Below, piece after piece: positions 21,230 to 28,516 of a DNA stretch of 47,716 nucleotides. Below the pieces are notes generated by a model. The model did no database searches, had not been told where the DNA came from, and worked only from the letters and a program-made list of their open reading frames with translations. The position numbers were made by a program, and so were the translations under genes. This DNA comes from a virus. Numbering within the stretch: the stretch's first letter is position 1; each line of letters opens with the position of its first letter. The stretch spans positions 1 to 47,716 of the IMG/VR virus record IMGVR_UViG_3300037104_000223. One strand, 5' to 3'.

Positions 21230-22059
21230 GGCTTGCCTTTCTGCGCCAGAATCGGCACAAGGGATTGCACCACACGTCGGAAGCTAAGCCGGCCGGCGCG
21301 AGTCGCCTTGACCAGCACAGATTCGAGCACGTCGGGGGGGATGTCCTGCCCTGTCTCTGCCCGCCAGATCGAAGCCGCCAGCGCCCGCGCCGACTCCCGC
21401 AGATCGTCGGCCGCGCCGCGAAATTGAATCACCCCGCCGATGCAGCGGTCAACAAAGCGGTCGGGCAGGGACGCGAGCGCATTCGTGGTGAAGATCACCA
21501 CGGTCTGCGGGGGCAGATCCTCCAGCTTGTCGAGCCATAACCGCTCCACCGCGCCGTTCAACTGCTCGACCTCATTGACGATCAGCACTTTCCAGCCGTC
21601 CTTGCTCTGAAATGGTATCGTCCACAAGCCAGGCCAGATCGTGCGCAGGGAGTCGGCGGATTGCTCCCCGCTGGGCATCGACCAGACGCCACCGAACTCC
21701 GGCGGATCGGCGTCGATGCTGCACCCCAGGTCGGCGGCCAGCGCCCAAGCCGCCGACGTTTTGCCTGTCCCGCTGTCTCCCCCGAAGATGAAGGCCGTGG
21801 AGTAGGGGTTGGCCACGAATGCCAGGAGGGCCGCTACGGCGTCTGGCTGGCCTGCCAGGGCCGCGAGGGAGCGGGGGCGGTATCGGTCGGTCAGGGCTTG
21901 GCGCCGGGCGGGTGGCCGCTCCGGGGCGGCAGATAGGGCAACGGGCGGCTCGGGCGCCGGCTCGGGGAGCGGGGCAGCGACTACGGGCGCGGCCGCCTTG
22001 CCCATCGACGCGCGGACTGCGGACCAGTCGGCGTAGGTTTTGCCTTGATAGTTGACCAT
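21217..22059 (-). CDS. Clamp-loader-like AAA+ ATPase
   Basis: 280 residues. The ATG at 22059 has GAGG 6 bases upstream. After a Pro/Ala-rich 50 residues comes LTDRYRPRSLAALAGQPDAV, the opening of RFC/DnaX-type AAA+ domains. Walker A is GGDSGTGKT (93-101). Walker B reads VLIVNEVEQL, with Asn in place of the usual Asp, which may lower ATPase activity. Sensor 1 is FTTNA (190-194). The C-terminal half has the helical lid but no collar of full-length DnaX. It may act with the phage primase-helicase or with RuvB. Confidence 0.75.
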   Translation of the reverse strand: MVNYQGKTYADWSAVRASMGKAAAPVVAAPLPEPAPEPPVALSAAPERPPARRQALTDRYRPRSLAALAGQPDAVAALLAFVANPYSTAFIFGGDSGTGKTSAAWALAADLGCSIDADPPEFGGVWSMPSGEQSADSLRTIWPGLWTIPFQSKDGWKVLIVNEVEQLNGAVERLWLDKLEDLPPQTVVIFTTNALASLPDRFVDRCIGGVIQFRGAADDLRESARALAASIWRAETGQDIPPDVLESVLVKATRAGRLSFRRVVQSLVPILAQKGKPCPS

Positions 22060-22096
22060 TGGATACCTCGGTTCGGGGTGGGGGTGGTGGGTGGGC

Positions 22097-22195
22097 TTAC
22101 TCATCCATGGCGACGCGGATCGCCCGGGCGGCAGCGTGATACGCACGGCTCAGCGCCAGCGCCAGCGCCTGCGCTTCGGTCATCGGTTTGGTCAT
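22097..22195 (-). CDS. Possible 32-residue peptide
   Basis: A short ORF between two genes with an Ala-rich helical product (EAQALALALSRAYHAAARAI). No ribosome site is evident. Low certainty. Confidence 0.3.
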   Translation of the reverse strand: MTKPMTEAQALALALSRAYHAAARAIRVAMDE

Positions 22196-22279
22196 GTTGT
22201 CGTGGGGGCTGGTGTCGCCGATGGCCTTTGTGAAAAGACGGCAAGCGTGCAGAAGAGCGGGCGCGGAGGGGCGCCGGGG

Positions 22280-22603
22280 TTAGGGCAATCCCATCGCGTC
22301 GCGGTGTTTTTGCCGATCCGCCCACAAAGCAGATACAGCCTCCTCATGGTTTGGCAATACCCCTTGTACCGGGCGAATGCTCGCCGCGTAGAGCATGCGC
22401 TGATACTCGATCTTCGCCGCGGCCTCGGCTCGCTCCCACTCGGGGGTGCCCGCCGCGATGCCCGCGCTGATCAGCACGTCGCCGTCTATCGGGTCCAGAC
22501 CTGTCCATTTGCGGGGCATGTCCTCGGCCAGCACATCGCGCGCGATTGCCGCGCCGACTCGGGTGCCGATCTGTTCTGGGGTGGGGTGGGTGGTAGTCGT
22601 CAT
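22280..22603 (-). CDS. Small early protein of unknown function
   Basis: 107 residues, ATG at 22603. Begins MTTTTHPTPEQIGTRVGAAI and continues as Ala/Glu-rich helices, with a DGDVLISAGIAAGTPEWERA segment. Soluble; no motif. Close to the left-arm promoter end of the operon, where phages encode host-takeover proteins. Confidence 0.55.
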   Translation of the reverse strand: MTTTTHPTPEQIGTRVGAAIARDVLAEDMPRKWTGLDPIDGDVLISAGIAAGTPEWERAEAAAKIEYQRMLYAASIRPVQGVLPNHEEAVSALWADRQKHRDAMGLP

Positions 22604-22680
22604 GGCTCGTTTCCTCAGTTGTGGCCTTGCGGCCGGTGTCGGTGTCGGTTCAGAATGCCTCGCGCTCGCCGTCGGGCGGG

Positions 22681-22724
22681 CGCGGAGCGGGGGGTCAGGC
22701 CAGCGCGGAGCGGGGGGTCAGGCC
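22681..22724. repeat. Two 21-base tandem repeats
   Basis: The 21-base unit beginning CGCGGAGCGGGGGG occurs at 22681-22701 and 22704-22724, separated by AG. The second copy covers the 3' end of the gene 22718-23116, so the duplication may mark recent slippage. Confidence 0.8.
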
Positions 22725-23116
22725 GTGATGGCTTGCAGCGCGGAATAGTAGGTCCGCCCCTTGACGATGCAGATCGGGTACAGGCCGGGGAATTGCACTA
22801 TGATCCCGAACAAGCGGCACACGCGCGCCCACGTCGCTTGCGTGAGATCGCATTCGGCTTCCATGAGTCTTAGCGTTTCGGGGTTGCCCGAGTTGTTGCC
22901 CGCAGTCCACTGGTTAGCGGCCCTTTCCCATCCGTCCTCAATGGCGTCGGCCACGATGAGGGGGGCGACTTCCGCGATGTTGCGAACGTGCTCCTCCAGG
23001 GTCGGCGTGGCAAGGTCATGCTCGAGCTGTCCCTTGGCGCGGCGGATCATCCGCGCCAACGCTTTTCGATAAGCGGCTTCGGCTCGGGTTCGGGGTTCGG
23101 TGGTGATCATGGCCAT
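22718..23116 (-). CDS. Early protein of unknown function
   Basis: 132 residues, ATG at 23116 (a second ATG at 23110). A basic N-terminal helix (YRKALARMIRRAKGQLEHDL) is followed by an acidic helical domain and a C-terminal CRLFGIIVQFPGLYPICIVK. It is not recognised; the basic helix could bind DNA. Confidence 0.55.
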   Translation of the reverse strand: MAMITTEPRTRAEAAYRKALARMIRRAKGQLEHDLATPTLEEHVRNIAEVAPLIVADAIEDGWERAANQWTAGNNSGNPETLRLMEAECDLTQATWARVCRLFGIIVQFPGLYPICIVKGRTYYSALQAITA

Positions 23117-23203
23117 GCTCCTCTAGTGTGGGTGTCAAGTCACTGTCCAGGCGAGCCGGCCGCCGCGTGGGGGCCGGTTGCGCGCGGGCGGTGTTAAGGG
23201 CCG

Positions 23204-23551
23204 TTACACGAGGGCGGCCGGCTCTCGGCCGCCGTATCCCCAGCGGTATCCATCGTCGTATGCGGATTCTAAGTCGGCGGTATCCATCGCCGCGAAGCGA
23301 GTGGCAAAGCGCCGCTGGCCGACAAAGTCGCGGCGGTGCGCGCGGGCGAGGGCTTCATCCCCGCGCTTGCGCGCTTCCCCCCCAGATATCCCCAGGTGAG
23401 TAGCCGACCGAAGATATTGGGCCGCGCCGGAGTTAAGCGCCGGCGGCAGAACCACAGGGGAGATATCCTGCCCGTAGCGCGAGTCGCGGCCGAAATCGCC
23501 GCTTACGTGGGACAGGAATGCACGAGCGTACTTGCGGGCGTCAGAAGTCAT
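23204..23551 (-). CDS. Early protein of unknown function
   Basis: 115 residues, ATG at 23551 with AGGAG 9 bases upstream. Rich in Arg, Ala and Gly (RKRGDEALARAHRRDF), with a C-terminal YDDGYRWGYGGRE aromatic-glycine tail. No motif is recognised. Second gene of the leftward operon. Confidence 0.55.
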   Translation of the reverse strand: MTSDARKYARAFLSHVSGDFGRDSRYGQDISPVVLPPALNSGAAQYLRSATHLGISGGEARKRGDEALARAHRRDFVGQRRFATRFAAMDTADLESAYDDGYRWGYGGREPAALV

Positions 23552-23641
23552 GATCCGTATCTCCTGCTAGTGGTAAGTGCTGCCACCCTAGGGGTGGTAT
23601 CGGACAATCCGGCCGGCGCCCGCTAAGGCGCCCGCAGGGGT

Positions 23642-23809
23642 TTACTCGCAATCCCCAGCTATCGCCATGCCAGCGGCGGCGGCGGGAGTAACGCCACTGG
23701 CGTACCACGCCTGGCAGCAGGCAGGCAATACAGCCAGCACCATCCCCATACGCGAGGCGATGATATCCTCCACTCTATCAAGCCAGGCGTCTAACGTTGT
23801 GCGGTCCAT
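23642..23809 (-). CDS. First gene of the leftward operon, small hydrophobic protein
   Basis: 55 residues, ATG at 23809 with AGGAG 8 bases upstream. The N-terminal half is an amphipathic helix (TTLDAWLDRVEDIIASRMGM), followed by a hydrophobic Ala/Leu/Cys stretch (VLAVLPACCQAWYASG). It starts about 70 bases after the leftward promoters. Function unknown. Confidence 0.6.
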   Translation of the reverse strand: MDRTTLDAWLDRVEDIIASRMGMVLAVLPACCQAWYASGVTPAAAAGMAIAGDCE

Positions 23810-23877
23810 TGTCCTATCTCCTGATTAGCCGCTCTAGGGGGGCGTCCCTGTCTGTCTGATCGTCACTCAACATCTAC

Positions 23878-23929
23878 ACTCTACACTATCGGCACGCGTT
23901 GTCAATAGACTTGAGGCGATTTGTGTCAA
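23878..23929 (-). promoter_or_regulatory. Tandem leftward early promoters
   Basis: On the minus strand two exact TTGACA boxes lie at 23929-23924 and 23905-23900. The second is followed after 16 bases by TAGAGT (23883-23878), the first after 16 bases by TATTGA. The second pair points at the first leftward gene (start 23809). Confidence 0.65.
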
Positions 23930-23946
23930 TTTGTTGCAATTGCTAC

Positions 23947-24186
23947 TTATCCACCAGTTGTCCACAATAGGACTACCATGGTGGCAGCATATATAGATAC
24001 GCTGATGGCAGTACCGGCGGCGGCGCCTAGCTGGCTCAGCCAGGCGGCAACTAAGACCAGGGGCGCAGACCAGGGGCAGCTAAGACCAGGGGCGCGGCCC
24101 GCGTTGCGTACTGTCTCATGGGCAATACATAGCGCAGCATGAGACATACATATCATACACTGGTTATACCACTGTAGCGTTCTACA
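23947..24186. other. Candidate replication origin: DnaA-like boxes, short repeats, inverted repeats
   Basis: TTATCCACC (23947-23955) and TTGTCCACA (23958-23966) are DnaA-like boxes one helical turn apart. AGACCAGGGGC is repeated three times (within 24052-24066, 24067-24080 and 24081-24095), like short iterons. TGTCTCATG at 24112-24120 pairs with CATGAGACA at 24138-24146, and TGTAG/CTACA frame CGTT at 24173-24186. The region is more AT-rich than its neighbours and lies at the divergence point of transcription. No gene is supported here. Confidence 0.55.
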
Positions 24187-24264
24187 AACGTAGGGTCCTC
24201 CTGGCGATACAAAGTGCTGAGACTACACGGGTTGCAGTTAAAAGGCAGCGTAATTTCATTCACG

Positions 24265-24302
24265 CCCCCATGATCGTGGGGGTATCCCCACGTTTATGGG
24301 GA
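24265..24302. promoter_or_regulatory. Tandem palindromic operators upstream of the regulator gene
   Basis: CCCCCA-N6-TGGGGG (24265-24282) is followed by TCCCCA-N6-TGGGGA (24285-24302). Their centres are 20 bases apart, two helical turns, so a dimeric protein would bind both on one face of the DNA. They end directly against the -35 box of the regulator's promoter. Confidence 0.75.
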
Positions 24303-24331
24303 TTGCGTCGTCTATGACAACGTGGTACGTT
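24303..24331 (+). promoter_or_regulatory. Promoter of the regulator gene, possibly leaderless
   Basis: TTGCGT (24303-24308), 17 bases, TACGTT (24326-24331), then 6 bases to ATG 24338. The predicted transcription start coincides with the start codon. The operators are then centred at about -44 and -64. Confidence 0.55.
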
Positions 24332-24337
24332 TTGGGC

Positions 24338-24973
24338 ATGACTACCACCCACATCGACGCCCGTGCCAAATACCTCGCCGCCGACTGGTCGCTCCAAGAC
24401 ACCGTGCTCGGGCGCCTGCTGGGGGTGAGCCGAGAGCGGGTACGACAGGTGCGGCGCAAGCTGGGAAAGCCGCGGGCGCTGCACCACCACGAGTACACGC
24501 GGCACATCGTGAGTCGACTCGCCGTCGTGCTGGATTGGCTCCGCGCCGATGTGGTGTTCGCGAGTCTGGAGGAGTTGGCAATTGTGGCCGGGGTCAGCAC
24601 CACGACGGTGCGGAATGCGATGAGGCTGAGACCCGTCGTCGGCTTGTCCGTCTGCGGCTCGCTAATCCACCCATGGCCGCTGATGAACTGGTCGCTCCCC
24701 AACATGGACCTAGACGCGATCTGGGGGCTGACTCACAACCGCGCCGGCACGAATCGGGCACGGCACGGACATCGCCAGGCGACGTGGCGCCGCCAGCACG
24801 GTGCCGTGCCAACCTCACTGGCCTACACCGCGGCCTTCCGTTCGGAGATCATCACTGCCACGTCGTGGCGCCGGGACAAAGCCGAGGCGCGGGAACGGCT
24901 GTTCGCGGCGCTGCGCGGGCTCGAGCTGGGAAAAAGACACGCGGGGGTTGCAATCGCGGCCGCGGCGGTGTAG
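24338..24973 (+). CDS. Helix-turn-helix transcription regulator (sigma region 4-like helix)
   Basis: 211 residues. The ATG at 24338 is chosen because earlier ATGs at 24296 and 24314 fall in the operator or promoter. An early helix-turn-helix, VLGRLLGVSRERVRQVRRKL, is very like the -35-reading helix of sigma70 region 4. A second possible one, LEELAIVAGVSTTTVRNAM, lies at about residues 75-95. The middle is Trp-rich and unfamiliar, and the C-terminus is basic then Ala-rich. It is the first rightward gene, behind tandem operators, so autoregulation and control of the early/late switch are likely. Confidence 0.7.
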   Translation: MTTTHIDARAKYLAADWSLQDTVLGRLLGVSRERVRQVRRKLGKPRALHHHEYTRHIVSRLAVVLDWLRADVVFASLEELAIVAGVSTTTVRNAMRLRPVVGLSVCGSLIHPWPLMNWSLPNMDLDAIWGLTHNRAGTNRARHGHRQATWRRQHGAVPTSLAYTAAFRSEIITATSWRRDKAEARERLFAALRGLELGKRHAGVAIAAAAV

Positions 24974-24976
24974 AGT
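24948..24976 (+). promoter_or_regulatory. Promoter for the replication genes
   Basis: TTGCAA (24948-24953), 17 bases, TAGAGT (24971-24976), overlapping the end of the regulator gene. An ATG follows 7 bases later at 24984. Same TTGC-N17 layout as the promoters at 24303 and 32380. Confidence 0.55.
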
Positions 24977-24983
24977 GGGGGAC

Positions 24984-25086
24984 ATGCGAGTTGTCCGATC
25001 ATCGAATTGACTACAGCCCCCCGTCCCCTGGCAGCATCCGCGCCAACGGCGACTCGCACTCCCCTCCGGCGCACTGCCAGGGACGG
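24984..25086 (+). other. Mini-ORF and long inverted repeat in the leader of the replication operon
   Basis: ATG 24984 opens an 8-codon ORF (MRVVRSSN, stop 25008-25010). It is followed by a near-perfect inverted repeat: CCGTCCCCTGGCAG (25021-25034) against CTGCCAGGGACGG (25074-25086), one bulged C. The layout is that of a leader peptide with a following RNA structure, ending 20 bases before the next gene. Confidence 0.4.
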
Positions 25087-25106
25087 GCGGCTGTGGACGT
25101 TTGCCA

Positions 25107-25937
25107 ATGAAGCGCGGTACCATCGAACACGCCAAGACAGCCGACCTCGCCCGCCGGCTAAAGATCGAACGCTGGGGCGCCGTGGGGATTCTGGAAAGTC
25201 TATGGCACGCCGCGGCTCGTTATGCCCCTACCGGGGACATCGGGCGGCTCTCGGATTTCGACATCGCGTACTACGTTGGGTGGCAGGGCGAGCCATCCGT
25301 TCTTATAGCCGCTCTAACTAAGTCGCGTTGGTTGGACCTATCAGATACCTACCGGCTGGTCATCCACGATTGGAGCGAACATGCCGAAAGATCGGTGCAG
25401 AAGTACATTAAGGATAAGGGGTTAAAGTTTGCGTGCGCACAAGTGCGCACCAGTGCGCACAAATGTGCCCTGCCATCTCCAGAGCCAGAGCCATCTCCAG
25501 AGCCAGAGCCATCTCCATCTCCAGAGCCTTTTCCCGCTTCTCCGAAGCGAACGAAGAATTCGGTTTCGCCCAAAGTCAACGGCAAGCCGAAGACCAGGGA
25601 ACCCGACCCGATCTGGGACCGGATCTGCGAACTGTTTTCCCTCACCCCGGTAACCACATCGGAACGCTCCCGTGTGGGGAAGGTCGTCAGTTTCCTGAAG
25701 GCCAAGGAAGCCACCCCGGACGACATCACCACCCGCCACGGTCGCTACCGCAAGCACTGGCCTGACATCGACTGCACCCCCGAGGCACTGCTCAAGCACT
25801 GGGACATGTTCGTCAAAGATCAATCCCCCGGGTCAGGGGGAGACGCTGAAGCAGAGTGGGAGCGGGTTGAGCCGACCGGGGAACTGCTCGCCGAAATCGA
25901 GGGCGTGCCGTGGCCGCCGCCGGGGGGTGTGCCTTGA
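25107..25937 (+). CDS. Phage replication initiator / helicase-loader-like protein
   Basis: 276 residues from the ATG at 25107. The N-terminal 110 residues (KRGTIEHAKTADLARRLKIE, then AVGILESLWHAAARYAP and a winged-helix-like continuation to VIHDWSEHAE) match a widespread phage replication-protein pattern with a DnaD/DnaT-like role. A low-complexity linker follows, coded by CCAGAG/CCATCT repeats (PSPEPEP type, about residues 123-145). A C-terminal domain (about 165-250, DPIWDRICELFSLTPVTTSE) may contact the helicase. Its stop overlaps the primase-helicase start, which supports a joint role in opening the origin. Confidence 0.65.
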   Translation: MKRGTIEHAKTADLARRLKIERWGAVGILESLWHAAARYAPTGDIGRLSDFDIAYYVGWQGEPSVLIAALTKSRWLDLSDTYRLVIHDWSEHAERSVQKYIKDKGLKFACAQVRTSAHKCALPSPEPEPSPEPEPSPSPEPFPASPKRTKNSVSPKVNGKPKTREPDPIWDRICELFSLTPVTTSERSRVGKVVSFLKAKEATPDDITTRHGRYRKHWPDIDCTPEALLKHWDMFVKDQSPGSGGDAEAEWERVEPTGELLAEIEGVPWPPPGGVP

Positions 25938-27721
25938 TCGCCCCGGCTGTTGAAAACCTGCGCCACGACCGTACCGCCTTGGAGGCGGAGTTGCGGTTTG
26001 TGGGCGCGACGATCAAGGGCAACGACTGCACTTGCGTCGGGCACGGCGACAATCACGCATCCGCGTCCATCCACCAGGGCGATGACGGTGCGTGGCGGGT
26101 AACGTGCCACAAGCCGGGGTGCGGGTGGGGTGGCGACCTGTTCGACATTCGGACGTGGGCCAGCAAGCGGCCGGTGGGCGAAGTGCTCAAGGCGGCCGCG
26201 GGTAATGGCAACGGCCAGCACACGGCGCCGGCGAAGCCCAAGCCTGTGTTTGCCACCTTGACGGCACTTACCGCAGGATTGGCGAACGTGGCGACGGTTC
26301 ACCAGTACCGGAACCCCGAGGACCGAAACGTCATCGACATGGCGGTTGTGAGGATCGAAGATCCAGGGGCTGGCAAGCGGTTCATCCAGGCCAGACCCGT
26401 TCCGGGAGGCGGGTGGATGATGGAAGCCCCGGCTAAGCCGTGGCCGATCTACGCGCGGCCGGCGGTGGTGAAAGCGGATGCCGTGGTGGTGGTCGAGGGG
26501 GAGAAGTGCGTGGAGCGGCTGTACCCGCTCGGCATCGTGGCCACCACTAGCCCAGGCGGCGCCAAAAATGGTAAGAACGCTGACTGGTCGATGCTGGCCG
26601 GCAAGACGGTTTACCTGTGGCGCGATAACGATGAGCCGGGCACCGTCTATGTTCGGGATGTGCAGTCCATGCTCGAACCTCTGCGGCCGTCTGTGAGGCT
26701 TTTGCGGGTCCGAGTGGAAGACCTGGGCCTGAGTGATGGCGGAGACGTGGTGGATTACCTGGACGCCAATGGGGGAAACATCGAAGACCAGCGGGCTGCC
26801 GTCCAGTTGGTGCTCGATGAAGCGGAGCCGTTGGGGGTGTCGCGGGAACTGGAAGAGCGGTTCGCAGCGATGAAGAGCGGGAAGTGGAGCAACGTGGCGT
26901 GGCCGACGTGGCCACGGCTAACGAAATCGGCGCGAGCGCTTTACCCCGGAACGGTTACGGTTTTGTGTGGAGATCCCGGATCGACCAAATCGTTCTGGCT
27001 TCTGGAGGCGATGTGGAGGCTTCACTTAGCGGGGGTGCCGGTCGCGTTATTCGAGCTTGAGGAAGATCGGGTAGACCACCTAATCCGTGCCGTTTCGCAG
27101 ATGGAACAGAACTCGAATTTAACCGATGCTGAGTGGGTGAAGGAAAACTCGGCCGAGCAAGAGAAGGCGATGGCGCGAAACCGCGAGTTCGTTGACGATT
27201 TTGGACCTTGCATGGCGTCGGCGCCAGACCGAGAGATCGGTTTGGATGAACTGACGGCATGGGTGGAGGCGAGGGCCAAGGCCGGGGCCAGGGTGATCGG
27301 TATTGACCCGGTGACTGCGGCCGCGGCCAGCAGCAAGCCGTGGCTAGATGATCAGCGGTTTATTTTGGCGACCAAGCGGCTGATGCGCGAGTACACAGCC
27401 AGTCTGGTTCTAGTGACGCATCCGCGGTCGTTGAATGTCAAGGTCAAGGGTGAGACGCACCTGGACAACTTGGCGGGCGGGCGGGCTTACTCGCGGTTCA
27501 CACAGACGATTTTCTGGATGCACGCTGCGGACGATGACAAGACGAAGACCGTCAAGCGAATGGCAATCAATGGTCAGGAGTATCAAGAGCAAGTGATGGT
27601 GAACCGCACGTTGCGGCAGATCAAGGCGAGAAACGGGCGCGGGCGGGGCATGGAGTTTGGGCTATGGTTCGATCCGGCGACTTTGTGCTTTGCCGAGCAG
27701 GGTATGCTGGTGAAGGAGTGA
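25934..27721 (+). CDS. Primase-helicase (zinc finger, Toprim, RecA-like ATPase)
   Basis: 595 residues from a TTG at 25934 overlapping the previous stop (TTGA); a GTG at 25910 is an alternative. The N-terminus has a Cys/His zinc site (DCTCVGHGDNH, later CHKPGCGW, about residues 31-65) like CHC2 primases. A Toprim domain follows: VVVVEGEKCVERL (Glu near 186) and LWRDND near 230. From about 320 a RecA/RepA-type helicase core contains Walker A GDPGSTKS (near 346) and LVLVTHPRS. This combines template recognition, primer synthesis and unwinding as in phage and plasmid primase-helicases. No DNA polymerase is found. Confidence 0.85.
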   Translation: MIAPAVENLRHDRTALEAELRFVGATIKGNDCTCVGHGDNHASASIHQGDDGAWRVTCHKPGCGWGGDLFDIRTWASKRPVGEVLKAAAGNGNGQHTAPAKPKPVFATLTALTAGLANVATVHQYRNPEDRNVIDMAVVRIEDPGAGKRFIQARPVPGGGWMMEAPAKPWPIYARPAVVKADAVVVVEGEKCVERLYPLGIVATTSPGGAKNGKNADWSMLAGKTVYLWRDNDEPGTVYVRDVQSMLEPLRPSVRLLRVRVEDLGLSDGGDVVDYLDANGGNIEDQRAAVQLVLDEAEPLGVSRELEERFAAMKSGKWSNVAWPTWPRLTKSARALYPGTVTVLCGDPGSTKSFWLLEAMWRLHLAGVPVALFELEEDRVDHLIRAVSQMEQNSNLTDAEWVKENSAEQEKAMARNREFVDDFGPCMASAPDREIGLDELTAWVEARAKAGARVIGIDPVTAAAASSKPWLDDQRFILATKRLMREYTASLVLVTHPRSLNVKVKGETHLDNLAGGRAYSRFTQTIFWMHAADDDKTKTVKRMAINGQEYQEQVMVNRTLRQIKARNGRGRGMEFGLWFDPATLCFAEQGMLVKE

Positions 27722-27724
27722 CGC

Positions 27725-28264
27725 ATGGAACTTCGCGCGATAGAAACCGCCTACCACGATTGTCTGTTTCGCAGTCGCATTGAAGCGCGGTGGGCAGTGT
27801 TCTTCGATTACCTGAAGATTGCGTGGGAGTACGAAGCGGAGGGCTTCGAGCTTCCGTACGGTCGCTATCTGCCCGACTTTTGGTTGACCGATCATCGCTG
27901 GTGGTTTGAAGTAAAGGGCGCGTTGCCGGTTGCCGAAAAAGATCGGAACAGGTGCGTTGACTTGGCCAAAGCGACAGGCCAACGGGTGTTCATTGCTCGC
28001 GGCAAGATCGAAAAGCCAACATGGGAAAGAGCATCGTCGATAAGTGAGGTATTTCCGTCCGGCGGATACTCCGGCTATTACTGGTGGGCTAGTTGTGCTG
28101 AATGCGGCATGATGGTCCTGAAGTTCTACGTTGAAACCGATAGCGGAGGCGGCCAGTGTCCGCGGTGCGGGAAGTACATTGACGCTGGCGAACCTTGCGG
28201 ACAAGTTGGGTATGCGGTTCGGGCAGCGAACTCCGCACGCTTTGAGCACGGAGAGACAGCGTAA
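27725..28264 (+). CDS. PD-(D/E)XK nuclease with C-terminal zinc ribbon
   Basis: 179 residues, ATG 3 bases after the preceding stop. The signature of a widespread phage nuclease is clear: RSRIEARWAVFFD (Glu20), WEYEAEGFEL, YLPDFWL (Asp51), then WWFEVKG (Glu62-x-Lys64), giving the E...D...ExK active site. The C-terminal 70 residues hold CAEC and CPRCGKY zinc pairs. Such nucleases process DNA during replication, recombination or packaging. Here it sits between primase-helicase and terminase. Confidence 0.8.
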   Translation: MELRAIETAYHDCLFRSRIEARWAVFFDYLKIAWEYEAEGFELPYGRYLPDFWLTDHRWWFEVKGALPVAEKDRNRCVDLAKATGQRVFIARGKIEKPTWERASSISEVFPSGGYSGYYWWASCAECGMMVLKFYVETDSGGGQCPRCGKYIDAGEPCGQVGYAVRAANSARFEHGETA

Positions 28265-28267
28265 GCC

Positions 28268-28516
28268 ATGGCCAACCTGTTCACCATTGCCAAGTCGAGC
28301 CGTCGTGCCCCAGCCGCCTCGGCGCGCCCGCCCAAGCCCAAGCCCTCCACCGCCTGCCCGTCCTGCCCCAAGGGCAAAGGCGAGCTCGTCGAATTCTTCA
28401 CGCGCCACCCGAACACTCCCTGCGTGATGTGCCCAGTCTGCGGCTACTGGCGGGAAGTAGCGGAAGAGGAAACCCCACCCACCCCGGCCACGCCGGGAGA
28501 GAGGCAAGTGCCATGA
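28268..28516 (+). CDS. Zinc-ribbon protein
   Basis: 82 residues, ATG at 28268. A Ser/Pro/Lys-rich N-terminus is followed by CPSC and CPVCGYW (about residues 30-62), a four-Cys ribbon, then an acidic Pro-rich tail. Its stop overlaps the next start. Small ribbon proteins like this often bind nucleic acid or partner proteins. Function unknown. Confidence 0.6.
   Translation: MANLFTIAKSSRRAPAASARPPKPKPSTACPSCPKGKGELVEFFTRHPNTPCVMCPVCGYWREVAEEETPPTPATPGERQVP

Noticed and set aside
24052-24095. AGACCAGGGGC repeats as a CRISPR array
   Set aside because: Only three short copies with 2-5 base spacers and no cas genes.
23921-24156. Small ORFs in the origin-like region
   Set aside because: No ribosome sites, and they cross the repeats and boxes; the region reads as regulatory DNA.
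25480-25540. CCAGAG/CCATCT microsatellite as an assembly artefact
   Set aside because: It codes for a Pro-Ser-Glu linker between two domains, a normal use of such repeats; length could still vary.
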